DNA of 64,000 nt from Megalonaias nervosa (GCA_016617855.1 JAECUM010001873.1:1-64000), one strand, 5' to 3'; counted from the first letter of the stretch, positions 43,180-56,361 are shown. Translations and numbers: made by a program. Notes: a model not told the origin generated them from the sequence alone.

Positions 43180-44240
43180 CCCCAATTGTTAAGGTAGCCA
43201 TATATGTAATCCACTTTTGATCAAACTTAATAATGAGCAAGATCCAAGCATATTAATGAGGTAATCTTACATCTGATTGGCTGAGCTTATGACCATTTGG
43301 AACCCATAATTTAGATCAGGGTTTTTTTAAGGTTAGGGATTTGGGCTTGTATCATAAAGATTTTGGAAAATTTCAAAATTTAGCATGATCCATACATATT
43401 AATGAAGTGATATTGCAACCGATTGGCTGTTCTTATTGAGGTCATATTTTGATCAGATGGAATCCACACATATTACTGAGCTGATCTTGCATGAGATATG
43501 CTGAGCTTGTTACCACTCTAGAGACTGGTGTTTCTGATCCATTTTAATTAAAGTTGATAAATAAGCTCAAATCATTAAGAAGGCTTTTTTTTATATAAAA
43601 CTTGGGAAATAGGCTAATATTGTCAAGATACTGGATGATGTTTATTTTGGGATCTTGCGTCTGGTACAAAGATTGTATTATCACTATAGAGACTATTTTT
43701 TTAAAAATCTGATTTTGATCAGTCTGGGCAAATAGGTCTGTGTCATCAAGAACTTGGAAGAACTTGGTTGAGTATGATTATGTCAGTGAAATTTATGCAT
43801 ATTAATGAAATTATGTGACCTTGCAGAAGATTGGCTGAACTTGTCAGAATTCCGGCAACTATATTTCTCGTCAGAGTTTGATCAGACTTGCTAAATAGTC
43901 TTATAGTTTCACGAGGTTGGATTGTGAGCAAGTTCTCTGCATATCAAAGACCCAATCTTGTATCTGATTTACTATGAATATTATCACCTTAATTGGAGAT
44001 TCAATTCACATCAGAAAAAAAATAATACTGTACTTTAAGCTTATATAATCATTTTTTAAATAGGTTCTGGAATAAATAAGATCAGAGCTTATTAATGAAA
44101 AGCCTTGTATCTGATTGGCTAAGCTTGTTACCTTTGTTGTATAGTTGTCATCAGTATCTATAAAACTTTGTAAATGGGTCTACATCATTAAGATGATGTG
44201 GATTATGAGCATGAGACTGCACATTAATTATACCTTTATA
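43180..44240. repeat. diverged tandem satellite, unit about 145-150 bp
   Basis: Anchor words CATATTAATGAnGTnATnTTnCATCTGATTGGCTGAGCTT recur near 43248, 43395, 43797, 43940 (weaker) and 44090, with half-preserved copies between. Each is followed by TTGATCAGAnTnGnnAAATnGG and 'TCATnAAGA' words. Confidence 0.65.
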
Positions 44241-44889
44241 CACTTTTGTTTAAAAGGATGAAGTAAAATAGGTCAATTTAACATACTATAAAGTTTATGA
44301 GATAGTTCATATAAGATTATACTAAATAGGTTGTGTTCTTACAAAATACTGCATAAGTCTGCTTAGTGAAATGGTCAGCTGTTTATTTATGTAAACCAGG
44401 TGATTAATATTAATCCCACTTGGTCCTGAAGATCCATATATTTTACAAATCCTTTAGCGCCTGTGACTTTTGTAAGAGTTATTGCCCTTGTTGACTCAAC
44501 TTAATGCAATGCATGATAGAATTTTGTGACTAACTTCTCTTGCAGTTTATTTTAATTGCTGTGAAACTCAATAGATATATATGCATGTTGACAAATCATT
44601 GTACTCCCTATTCTCAGAAAGGTTATGTTCTTTTTTCAGTTAGATTAGGGTTAGGGGTGTAATGCTGGGGAGGCTGGGGTAGATCCTTCTATTTTCTGAT
44701 AAGGCTCAGCCGTCAGACCCCTAAATGTGTTCTGTAATCTTAGGAATAAACAAGAATCCCTTGAATTAACTGATGCTCTACTGGTTAAAAAGAATGTCAA
44801 GGAATTATAAATAAGACAATTTCTTCCTTTGAACTGTCAAATGTTGAAACCCTCTCTGATATTCTTCAGTGATAACAAGATTTTCCAAT

Positions 44890-45130
44890 TAGCTGCTGTG
44901 GTACAGTACATATTGCATGTCAGCTTGGCACCATTTTCATTTAGGACAAAGTAGGCATATTTATAAAGTCTTTTGATGAATATTTATAAAGTCTTTTGAT
45001 GAAAACACCATTCATAATGATCATTCATTTAGGGCAGTAGTGATCACAAGACGTATAAGACAGTCATCATGGCAGCCATATTTAATGTTTGACTGGCACC
45101 ATTTCATTTAGGACCAACTAGGTTTCATAA
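44890..45130. repeat. local duplications
   Basis: TATTTATAAAGTCTTTTGATGAA is exactly duplicated in tandem (about 44957-45003). The flanking phrase 'GGCACCATTTTCATTTAGGACAAAGTAGG' near 44930 recurs as 'GGCACCATTTCATTTAGGACCAACTAGG' near 45093. From 44241 to 44890 nothing was recognised. Confidence 0.65.
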
Positions 45131-45382
45131 GAAGTTTTAAATGCCTGGAATCCTATTATACTAGTTGAATTATAATTTCTGTACATCACAGTACTCTTGT
45201 ATGACTTTCTTGAGCAGTTTCATGGTGGGGGACCAGTGTATTTGTGATGTATTGGCTTAATTAATTTCTGAATAGATACAGTCTGTTTCATATGTTTGCT
45301 TTAATTTTTTTTTGGTGCGAAATATCTGAAATTTATGCTTGTAAATGTTGCCTGATTTGCAGTATTTATTACTCTTTCGCAG

Positions 45383-45494
45383 TGTGCTGAAGGAAAGACT
45401 GAAAAAGGAACATGTAAATGCAAAACAAACTTTGCAGGAGAAAGCTGTGACAGGTGTTCCAGACCCAACTATTTTGGTGCCAACTGCTCACAAG
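45383..45494 (+). CDS. stabilin-like exon 9: EGF-like repeat
   Basis: This exon (37 codons plus 1 nt) lies between CTTTCGCAG and GTAGGC. It encodes CAEGKTEKGTCKCKTNFAGE then SCDRCSRPNYFGANCSQ. The pattern C..G..G.C.C...F.G..C..C....+FG..C is a stabilin/laminin-type EGF-like module. It ends in phase 1, so the reading frame must continue in an exon that was not found downstream. Confidence 0.88.
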
Positions 45495-45833
45495 GTAGGC
45501 TTAATGTTACTTGCCAATTGCCCAGCAGCTGCTGTGTGAAGAGAAAATGTTTGCTTTACATGAAATAATAGATCAAGCCAGGTTTGGAACATCTGTTTAG
45601 TACTCAAATGTGTCTAATCATACAAGATGTGCCTATTACCTGTAGGAATTTTTTTTTATATTATAATTAAAAACTTTGTGCAGATTCCAAAAGATACATT
45701 TGGTTTAAAGAGATTTGGGAAACAATGTGAGGCAGTGTATGCTGTTTCTTTGATATAACATGAGAGGCATATATTTTTCAGTAAATCAACAAGGCATGCT
45801 GAGTTTTCTTTTAATTGAAAAATTACATGTTAC

Positions 45834-46042
45834 TTCCCAGGCTGTAATTTGATGATAATTTCATTGAACTTGTAGTACCCTTAGGAACCACACAAGATGA
45901 CACATAAGTTATGTGATTGGTTAGTCATTAGAGAGGTCACACGATGCAAGTTGTGAAACAAGGAGGTTGGGTGGTTATATGATCCCAAAGCATACTACAT
46001 TTTCAGTGAAATTATCATAAAACTTCAGCTTGGTAAGCATTG
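45834..46042. repeat. hairpin element related to the DIRS-like end repeat
   Basis: CCAGGCTGTAATTTGATGAT then AATTTCATTGAACTTGTAG (45838-45876) is mirrored by CTACATTTTCAGTGAAATTA then TCATAAAACTTCAGCTTGG (46004-46036). The arm words resemble 'CCAAGACGAAGTTTGATTGTAATTTCATGAA' of the palindrome at 28528. This suggests a second, solo terminal repeat of a related element. Confidence 0.5.
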
Positions 46043-46985
46043 TTTAATTTTGCATTTTCAATTAATCCTTGCTACCCTATTGGACCCCACAGTATGTTAG
46101 AGTGTATCCTGTGACCGAGACATAGTAGTATAAAATGGCAAGTCACTATGCATTGTAAATCACAAGAATTTACTATGCAAACAGATTCAGCTGAACAAGG
46201 TAAATACATGTAATGAATTTACTTTAAAAGGGTTGGAGTTGATTCAAACAGCTTTCATTAAAGGTAAAGTCAGATGTGAGGTTTCTGATGATATTTTGTC
46301 ACATAGAGACATTGCTTTAGCCAGCTATTGTAGACACAGGTACCTTGTCTGAAAAATTAGCACTGGTGAATGCCATTCTTGTACTCTGGAGTAAAATATC
46401 ATTATTAATGCCAGCAGCTTGCAAGGTGGATTTTAACAATCTTGCTGATAGCATTCAGCAGGTGGGTTGCTTATAACAGTGCAGTTGTATAACTGATCAG
46501 TGAGTGATGATCATGGTCATAAATGATAGTTTTGCTTTGATAGTAGAGATCACTCAAATCAGATTTTACTGTACTAGATTTCGTCAACTCCAAAGTTTTT
46601 GCATTGGGTATGTATAGACTATTACCTGTTTAAGCTTTACCCACCACTGTTTTTGCTTTAGGTTTATATAGGCTATGAACAGTATACCTCTTTGCCGCTT
46701 ATTGGTGTATTGCCTGTACACCATAATTACACCATTTGAAGCCATTATGTACAGTAATGGTGTATACTATTAGCCAAGGTGCCCTCTGAATGTTAAAATA
46801 AAATAACAAAGTGGTCACCTGTTTCGCTCATATTATTACATTGTACATCTTAAATAAATGGCAGGAAAATAATGTTCAACTTGAAACAAAGTTTTCCAGA
46901 TCATGAATATTTACAACATAACTAAAGAGGTGAAACTTGTAAACAACAGTTGAATCAGATTTTTCTGCTTTATATACAAACAGAA
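46043..46985. other. flank after last exon, nothing clear
   Basis: A frame near 46330-46480 ('LVNAILVLWSKISLLMPAAC') has coding-like composition but no recognised motif. A palindromic stretch with repeated 'GGTGTA..TACACCAT' lies at 46705-46775 and could be an end of the neighbouring piggyBac remnant. Confidence 0.3.
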
Positions 46986-49140
46986 AACTGAATTTTATAA
47001 TCTGGTTGAAACAGATATGGTTCGTTCATGATGATATACTGCAAGGAAGCACACAGAACATGTCTGGATGTTGCACACACAGCAACCATAGACAGTTTCA
47101 TGACAAACTTTTCTCTGAAAACATGGCTTACACCTCTTTGTTAGGCCAGGTAAGCATGTATATACATGCTGTTGCTAATTAGATATCACAAGAATCTCCC
47201 TAAAACAACCATTTACCTTGAATTAATCATTTACCCATACAGTCAGCTGCTTTCTTCCACAAAAATGTGCTAATCAGATTCTCTCCCAGTTCCAGGATAA
47301 AGTTGGCATGTGTATATCAGGCACTGCTTACCTGCCTGTTTGATACCTGTGTGTAGATCAGGTAAGTAACTTGACAAAAATCAGTGATGAACCAAATAAT
47401 GTACCTGGTGTATTTTTTGCTTGGTTGTCCAGCAGCATATTGCTTTCTCAAATGGTTATTAGTATCTACTTCATTCATATATTTATTGTACAGGTGGATT
47501 GCCTTTACCCTCAGAGATGCCAACTCTTCCAGTTTGGTCAGAGTAGCTCCAAGAATTAGGCCATCTTCTGAGAAAAATTTAAGATTGAAACAGAAAATTC
47601 AAATATTTCTGCCTTTCAGAAATCAATGGAATCATCTTTTTTTTGTATCATCAAGTAGATGTTTTTTCTTTGTAATGCATTCATCATTTAGGAAAGCATC
47701 AGAGCCATATAGCAAATGGAAATCCCTTAATTATATTAGTTGCATATTAATTAATATCTGCATTAGTCAGAAATATTATATCATGCTTTTCTGCCTCTGT
47801 TGTTTTTATTCAGTCATTTTCTTCTTCACTGTTGGAATCCAGTAATCATCCATTAGCATTGAACTTTTTGATTTTCCTTAAAACACCACTTGGCCAAAAT
47901 GAAAAAAGAGAAAGCACAAACAGAAATATTGTGAGAAGTACATTGAAAATTTCCTAGAGTGACAAAATCTAGACTTGGTGATGAGTTTATGTTTTGCATG
48001 TGGTGTATAATCATTGTTAAGATAGCTTGCTGTGGATAAACAGATTTAGAGAAACACTAAAACTGAAAAGTACAAGAGCTATGCACCTTCTCAAGAGAGT
48101 CATGGCTCTATTCCAAAGCTTAAAAGTTAATTTTGGTTGGAAATGATCTGTTAGTTATAATGCAGAATTTTACCAACTTTTTTAGTGAAAATAATGTACT
48201 GCTTTCCTTTGCCGACAAAGCCAATCCCATGTTTTGCAAGATGTTTCTAGATTTTGCTATTGCCAAAAGATACAGTTGTGCCAGAACAAAACATCCATAG
48301 CAATTATGAAAGTGTTGGCAAAGGAGGATGTGTCCTGTTTGGTGGAACATCTTTGTGGTGCTCCATTTAGCATTGCCATAGATGGCAGTGCAGATTTTTT
48401 TAATTCATTTTTTAGCCACTAGTTTGTAATCAGTTTTTATGCTTTGTCTCTTGTCAAGCACTAAATGCATAACTATAATTTACTTAGAAGAAAACTATAA
48501 CAGAACAAAGCAGTTGATAGGAGTGTACTTTCATTAGCATTTATGTTATTCTTTATTGATATATTTTAATATTATAATAATGGCAGACATATCCTTGCAT
48601 TTTGAGCAATGAATTTTTATTTTGCGCATTTTAAAGTTCCGTTCGTAAAAATTGGTTAGAAGGTAAGTAAAAATAAAAATGTCTCAAACTTGCACTTCGA
48701 TTAAGAACTTTTTATATCCCCAAAATGTAAGCCAGCACCAGAATGCACCATCTTTGCCCCCCCCTCCCCACTATACATGACTTTGACCTCTGTCATTCAA
48801 CTGTGCACAGACTTTATATCCTCTAGGGTTGGCATCTCTGCACCTTTTGCTTCCTGATTTCATCATCAACATTGCTGTAAACAACCATCACAGTGTTGTT
48901 GTCATTCCCTGCAGTGATTACAATAGATTCCTTCATATAAGATGTAGTTTGCCCTCTATTTGATATTTGTCTCCTTATCACTGATTTTTATTCCTCTAAG
49001 AAATGGTGAAAAACCTTTGTGATTGCCACATATAGTGCCACAGGTGTAAATGTCTTCTTCCAGGTGTTCAGAAAGGGTAATACTGGGAAATTGCTATCAG
49101 AGTATCAACAATGATTTTTTTCCCTCCAGATCATGGTAAG
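46986..49140 (-). pseudogene. piggyBac-like transposase remnant
   Basis: Read on the minus strand from high to low: 'IYTCGTICGNHKGFSPFLRG' (49060-48970), the piggyBac 'GT.R.NRkg.P..l' block; 'NDNNTVMVVYSNVDDE' (about 48905-48850), the 'WkDnk.V.vlSn' block; 'IHLYNKYMNEVDTNNHLRKQ' with 'YIIWFITDFCQVTYLIY' (47500-47350), the 'YN.yM.gVD..d' block; and the C-terminal cysteine cluster 'CKPCFQRKVCHETVYGCCVC' (47145-47060). The order is right, but the spacing is inflated between 47523 and 48840 and frames change. It is an old, dead copy, different from elements A/B. Confidence 0.75.
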
Positions 49141-49319
49141 AATGATGTGGAGAGGCACCCAAGAAAATTGAAGTAGAAAACGCTTTAATTTCATCTGGTG
49201 CGACTAGGTAAATCATAGCACTAAGGCCAGAAAATCAGATTGAGAACTTTTATTTGTGATTTCCACAATATTTTGCTGTTCACATTGCTATTTCCGTCAG
49301 AAACATACACAGGAATTTA

Positions 49320-49575
49320 GTTGTTATTGTTGTTTTGTAGGGTTTAACACTATTTTTCAGCACAAGATAGGCTATACATGGCGGCCAGTATCAAAGGTGG
49401 AGGAAGAACCTGGGAAAACCCCGGAAAGAACCACCAACCCACGAGAAGCTACTGGCAAGCTTTCTCTTATACCCACATTGGCCGAACCCGAGACTCGAAC
49501 CCATGCAGACAGAGGTGAGATGGCAATGATCCGTAACTGTGTGTGCTTTACACCACTTGGCCACTCGGGGCCCCC
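49320..49575 (-). mobile_element. tRNA-derived SINE, copy 3
   Basis: A minus-strand copy of the SINE family: the head GGGGCCCCGAGTGGCCAAGTGG is at 49575 and the TTGTTATTG-type tail at 49320. A 10-bp target duplication, CAGGAATTTA, flanks it (49310-49319 and 49576-49585). Frames across it on both strands are spurious. Confidence 0.92.
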
Positions 49576-49585
49576 CAGGAATTTA

Positions 49586-50960
49586 ATAAACAAAATTAAT
49601 CTCATCACAGTAGAATGTGCAATGTCTGATGCTGTTGTGATCAGTGAAACATGGCTTGACCATTGGTTGAGTATAGTGTATACCCACGAATCTCCCAGAC
49701 ATTGTTATGGGATTTTGAGACTTGAAACATGTGTCTTGATGTCCTGGGGGTGGGGGGGTGGGGGGGGGCAGGGCTGTTTTATGTGACCAAAATAAAGTGA
49801 TGTTGTCAGATTGAGAATACATTGCCAGCTCTTTTAAGCCTATAGAAAATTACTGAAAATTGAAATCTGAATAAAGAACATGTTTTGTTTGAAGAATTTA
49901 ATTCACTAATAAAAGAAAAGAAATAGTTGGCTGACTTGGCAATGTAATATATCATCAGCACACACACACACAGACACACACATATTAAATAAAAATTACA
50001 TCAAGTTTCTGTCTTTAAAATACATTGGACAGTAGAATATAATTTTAATTACATTCAGTCTTTGCTGCTGTCAGTAGCTTAGTAGGGGGCTTGAAAGTAA
50101 TGCAGTTGTCATTTGTGTTCATCATTACACTCATTATAAGCTGGATGGTGGTGTTGTTCAAACTTCAACAAGATCTTGTTCAATTTTTCTCATCATAGAA
50201 ATGGACTTTCCGATTCAGCATTCAGAATCTGGGAAGAATTGTCAAAGATGCATTTCTGAAAAATGATCTCAGCTGCAAATCACAGATTCACTATGCAACA
50301 CATTTGCTAAAAAGCACTTCGCTCTTCTGATGATTGTTTAACCATGTTAGTTATTTCTGGGATGGAGCTCATCATTTGTGAAAAGTCCTGATTCTCAGTG
50401 GTTTTGCTATCTTGTTGGACATTGTACACTCCAGAATGACCAATGTTCATATGGTGACTCGCAGGTGCAAGGAATAAAATGTTCTTCCATGAAGCTGAGC
50501 TTCACTAAGCCAAACTCTGTTAACCAGGATTTCTGACATTTCATTTTGCTAGGCTTTGTTTTCACAGATAGTTTATCCTTCCATGAACCACAGCTTCATT
50601 TTGATATTTTGCCTTTAAAAATGAATCACACTTGTACACTATTCTACTCTAAAAAGTAATCATGTTTTGAGTTTTATATATGGAGTAAAACCTGACTTTG
50701 AAGAAAAATTTCTGCTGATCATGATGTTAACCTATAGCCGTTAATAAAGATGTCTTAAACATTTGCATTCAAGGTACTGATGTGTAATAACTTTTGTTTT
50801 TTCAACATGCTATACATGTGACAGAACACAGGTCAGCTGAGGACAGATCAGGAGATCTGCAAAATTTGGTCAGAAGTTTCAGCTTAAGGAAATGGAGGAT
50901 TTTGATCAGTGCAGTATTTAGCATGTGCAACAAAATAGCAAATATTAAATAAATTACCCT
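49586..50960. other. unrecognised sequence with small simple repeats
   Basis: Contains a G-rich run (49746-49769) and (CA)n at 49959-49981. No gene motif was seen up to the hAT-like fragment. Confidence 0.4.
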
Positions 50961-50965
50961 TTTTT

Positions 50966-51250
50966 CTAAATATTAAAATATACACAACATCTCATCATAT
51001 CAATCCATTTACAGTAACTTTTTACATTCATACTGTCTTTATATGTATCACAAGCATTTTTAGCATCTCCTAGGAGATCATTGTCTGGATTATGTTTGTG
51101 ATAGTCCTTATAATTTTTGATCCTAACACTTGAGAGATGATGTATTATTACTGGATCTAGGGTTCCTCTGGAGTCAGCCTGAATTTTCCTCAGAATGGAA
51201 AATGTCCTTTCAGTGTCTACATTGGAATGATACAATGTTAATACAACTCT
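50966..51250 (-). pseudogene. hAT-like transposase C-terminus
   Basis: The frame reads 'LYHSNVDTERTFSILRKIQA' then 'DSRGTLDPVIIHHLSSVRIK' and ends 'DAKNACDTYK'. 'SN...ER.FS....I....R..L.p.t...l..ik' is the conserved C-terminal dimerisation region of hAT-type transposases. Only this end is present. It lies just outside the left TIR of the SAP-SWIM-YqaJ element, so it is a separate insertion. Confidence 0.65.
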
Positions 51251-51452
51251 ACAAGTCAGCCATGAAGTAGGTAGCTAGTTTCACATTGCTCACTGCCAGT
51301 AAGAACTGCTAAAGATTGGTACTGTATGGGCCAAATACACCGTTTCTGTATAGCCCAGTTCGATAACATTATTTACCTCCCTTAAAGAGTAACTGCAGTG
51401 TTATCATTCTTGCAATGAGCGTACATTAGTCACTTCCAGGAGCATTGTAACA

Positions 51453-52041
51453 ATGGATTTAAACAAAGGAAGAAGCGATCCAGCAAATTTAAACGGTAGC
51501 AATGCTAAAGTTCTCGACCTGAGGCGATTTTTAAGAGACCTAGGTTTTTCCTGTGTCAGGTACTAAGAATGAACTAAATGAGCGAGTGAAAGGTGCACAA
51601 GAAATAGGAAAAACACTGTTGCAAGTGTTGAGGAATTGCGACAAAAATTTCACAGAAGAAATTAAGCTTGAACGGCTGGTGTCAAAAACTTCCAGATTTG
51701 TTGGAGCTCAAGTCTGGGTTGTCAGACAACATAACATCAATTCCATGTGATACAAACAATGACCTTTACAACTACCTTGTTCTAAATAATAGCAGGACAC
51801 TTGACAGTAAGCCACTTGGTGCAAAAAGGCAGTTCAAAGCTAAAGTCTTTTATGCTGACAGACATTTACATTCAGTGAAATTCCACGAAATAGTAAGGAC
51901 TTTGTCTCACTGTTATGTGAAAGCTCTTGTGATGCCATCAATTCCAACTTAGAAAGAGAATAAAAAGGACTATGTTGTGTGGGCCTGTCTGTCCAAAATA
52001 ACTGGTCAAGTTCATGCAGCTGGTTGTGATTGTGAGGCAGG
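51453..52041 (+). pseudogene. SAP-SWIM-YqaJ nuclease gene, exon 1
   Basis: The ATG at 51453 opens 'MDLNKGRSD...AKVLDLRRFLRDLG', then after a one-base shift near 51555 'SGTKNELNERVKGAQEIGKT': a SAP DNA-binding motif. The exon goes on with 'LSDNITSIPC', 'GAKRQFKAKVFYADRHLHSV' and, after an in-frame TAG at about 51950 (IPT*KEN), 'KDYVVWACLSKITGQVHAAG', then 'CDCEAG'. The CxC is the first half of a SWIM zinc finger. The exon ends at a GTAAGT donor (52042) in the middle of the SWIM motif. Confidence 0.8.
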
Positions 52042-52311
52042 GTAAGTAGTATTACATATATAGTCATTTCTGGTAAAATTTGTACACACATTTCATTTGT
52101 ATCTATTAATAGACATTTCTTAGACTTTATTTTGTCAATCTGTGGCATGCTTGTTCTAATCTACAATTTTAAAAGATGATGTGCAACTAAATTTAAATGG
52201 TCATTGATTGATTTTAGTGTAGAATACCATTTTGTAAACAACTTTTCTTGATAACCAGTCGAGTTATGAAATCAATTATTTCCCTTTATTTCATTTGTCA
52301 CAGCTTGTATG

Positions 52312-53285
<974 letters not shown>

Positions 53286-53570
53286 ATATATATATATATA
53301 TATATATACACACACCCACACACACCCACACACACCCACACACACCCATGTAGGTGTAATGTTTTATAAATAAAACAAAATTTTTACAAATAGAAACATG
53401 CGTCTGAGAGAAGGTTTTAAAGGAACAATTACCATGCTATGAACATGGAGGACATTACTATTTTGGTTCATTGTAATTCAAAGGATTGCAAAATCTATGA
53501 GTGTGTCATGCAAATGTTGCTCTGTTTCCTTTATTCATTATCTGGTTTTTTTTGGTTGTTTTTGTTTGAG

Positions 53571-54200
53571 TGATGGAGAAGCCTGTAACCATGTAGCAGC
53601 CTTACTCTACGGACTAGTTGACATGACAGAGAAGAAGAAAGCGGACTTGATGCTTCAATCTCAAAAGAGTGCCTCTGGAACAAGCCACGAGCCAGAAAGC
53701 TAAGTCCAAAGAAAGCAAAAGACCAGATATTCAAGAAACTAAAATTCTATGGATCCATCAAAGGAAAAAGCTTTCACACTTCTGAAGTACAAATACAGAA
53801 CATACAAAATACACAGAAACCTGTAAATATCCAGACCTTAAGTGATAAACTTAAATGTGTAATCCACATGCAGGATTTTTAATTGCTCATTCTGAAATGC
53901 TTGAAAAATTTAAAAGACCAATTCATAGAGACTTGCCACAAGTACAAATCAGGTTACCAGAACCAGAGTTCATGTACCATGATGGTGTTAACTTAAGAAG
54001 TTATGAACCAACAGTTGCATTTCAATGTTACCTTGAAAAACTTTCTGTAAGTGCAGATAACTGCAAAGCTGTTCAGTTGAGAACAAGAAAACAGTCCAAG
54101 TGCACAGAATGGAATGTTGCTAGAAGTGGTCGATTAACTTATTCAAATTTTGGGATGATTTGTAAAATGCTACCCAACACTCCAACCAACTCCATCTTAA
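53571..54200 (+). pseudogene. SAP-SWIM-YqaJ nuclease gene, exon 2 (5' part)
   Basis: The exon begins 'DGEACNHVAALLYGLVDMTE' (second half of SWIM). Near 53655 the frame shifts, and 'KECLWNKPRARKLSPKKAKD' continues in another frame. From 53855 it reads 'RLPEPEFMYHDGVNLRSYEP' and 'QSKCTEWNVARSGRLTYSNF', the 'T..Qs.sdeW...R.gRlTaS.fg' entry of the YqaJ domain. The exon is cut at 54200 by the TTAA of the piggyBac-like insertion and resumes at 56992. Confidence 0.85.
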
Positions 54201-55052
54201 CCCTGGTAGTGCGGAAGCCATATATTTATGGATGACGTCACCTGGCGGTGTATGCGGGAACCATATATTTATGGTCAAACGTCACCTAGCTCTGTGTGCG
54301 GATGCCGTATTTTTATGACACAGGACAGTGACGTCTACGGATGTCCAATGTAGGCCAATCATTAATCGTGTGCTAATAATAGCTGTGAGATAGTACATGT
54401 AATAGTCCAATAGTTCACGGCTCTGCATCATTGTAACAGAACATCAGTGAAACAAATATTACAACAGACATATTTTCCCAGTAAGGTCTGTTGTCAACAG
54501 TGGACATTGATGTAAACAATATGGTGGCTGTTAAGTAGTTGCAGTCTTGTAGCTGTCTCATGGCCAGTTGCCACTGATTCCGTATATATGAATGGGATAG
54601 ACCAAAATAGAATAAAGTTCGTTACAGCTTTGTGTGAAAGTGTAGAGGTATAAATAGCAAAACTCAGTTTTCCAAGTTTGAGAATTACTTTTCTGCATGA
54701 ATGTACCACGTGTTGAGATTAAAGTTCTTTGACACTATCACGTGTTGATATATAATTGCTATGACATCCCATTCAGTAACAACTTCAGATTCCATTAAAT
54801 TGAGCTTGAACTAGTAGCCAAGTTTATCAATGAGTCTGTCATGTACAGAGCCTTTTCTTATCTTGGGGGATACATTGTATCATCAAGAGTGAGAGCTGCA
54901 CAAGCTGGAAAGGGACAAACCATCATTTATCGGGGGTGTCAGATTTTTTGATTCCTAGGTATTCCTTTCCTTGCCTATATGAATTTTTAAATTATTTTAA
55001 AAAAAGAAAAAGCAAAGCACAATATTCTTCTTGTATTATGAAGTTCATTTTG

Positions 55053-55055
<3 letters not shown>

Positions 55056-55094
<39 letters not shown>

Positions 55095-55139
55095 AATCAA
55101 GTTGAAAAGGAAAATGGATGAGAGAGAGAGAGAGAGAGA
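55056..55139. repeat. (TC)n and (GA)n microsatellite pair
   Basis: (TC)18 at 55056-55092 and (GA)10 at 55120-55139 face each other and could pair as a hairpin with a loop of about 27 nt. Confidence 0.9.
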
Positions 55140-56361
55140 TTGAGATCCACTTCTTAATGAACCAACTCTTATGACAGCAGTGCAAAATGTATGCGACTTG
55201 GGAATCAAGTAATTTCTTTTCTTTTTTTTTTTCTCTCTTCTCAGTTTTGTTCTGTTTCCTTTTTACAGAGCTAGTTTCAGAGGTAGGAAAATGAACATAT
55301 AAAGTTTGTTCTTTTTCAATTTTCTCAAACGTTTGACAACGTAGAAGTTATAATATGTTAAGATTGTTGCTGAGAAATCTATTTTATTTCAGATATTTTT
55401 GGCAGGTTGCAATTAATATCATCTGATGTTTGATTACCATATATAACTGAAAAATATTGCACTATTGTGTTTTCAGAAAATCAAAACTAATGGCTGTGAT
55501 AATATTTCTCTACGTGATGATATTACGTCTATTTGGTAGGTCACTGACAGTTGTACTCAGACTATTTGAACATCACAAGATGTATTATAAACGAGATTTT
55601 AAAACAATTTTAGTTGTAAAGAAAGATATTGTAAAATTAAAAGTGATGTCATATTTTAAAGAAGGCATTGATTATACAAGCTATTAAAGAAATCAAAGAC
55701 ATAATGTATCTATCCCATGCTACTGATATGCATTCAGTTTGCATCTTAATAGATAGTAAGGCAAAGTTTAGACATACATATGATTTAGTAGTGAAGCTGG
55801 CAAAAATAAAATTTTATGTAGTATGAGTCTAGAAATAACTCTAAAAGTCGTTAAATCCATGAATGAAATCCTAACGTTTTCAACAGTATTTTTTTATTTT
55901 GAAAGAAATTTTTTTATTTATTTAATTTTACATGATGTGATGAAAAAATAGACCCCACTGCAGTCGATGACAAACCTGCAGATGGATTTTGTGTCAGTTA
56001 TTACATTTTTCACATGTATCTACTGTCATTTGTCAGATTTATTCTTGCCAGCAACATTAATTGCTTACAGATGTGTTGACGTAAAACTCTGTAAGACATC
56101 TGCCTTTCAACAATTTTCAAATAAGAAAACTAATTTTCCATTAGTTTGATTTCATTGCATAAACAGTATTCTCTTCACACTTAAACATGACCAATATAAT
56201 TGTTCTACATTATAATAATTATTATTTTACCTTCATAATTAAAGCTTGATAAAACTGATTTCTTTGAAAAATGAATGCTGTATTTAGTTGGATAAAGGAT
56301 TCTGCCAACAGTATTATTTTAAAAAGTATGTTATATCTTTCAAACACTAACATTATTTTTT

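Larger units (their letters stand above)
1660..45494 (+). other. stabilin-like gene, internal part (9 exons)
   Basis: Nine exons with consensus AG/GT borders join in one frame. The product has a FAS1 domain (exons 1-5), then a Cys-rich linker and EGF-like modules (exons 6-9). The order FAS1, short 'CxxC' linker, 'CCPGFYG', 'CPGG', 'NPCNGNG', EGF repeats is the repeating unit of stabilin-1/2, large type I scavenger and hyaluronan-type receptors on cell surfaces and endosomes. No signal peptide, transmembrane segment or Link domain lies in this window, so the fragment is extracellular and internal. Exons are 51-156 bp and introns run from 393 bp to about 16.9 kb. The last exon ends in phase 1, so at least one more exon is expected downstream, but none was recognised up to 64000. 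Identity as stabilin-like is confident at family level; orthology to STAB1 or STAB2 cannot be decided. Confidence 0.85.

Noticed and set aside
47384..47845. 153-codon + strand frame
   Set aside because: Overlaps the piggyBac remnant on the other strand; Phe/Ser/Cys-rich, no motif; treated as a shadow.
54987..55208. 73-codon minus frame with Ser-Leu and Arg-Glu runs
   Set aside because: Translation of the (TC)n/(GA)n pair.
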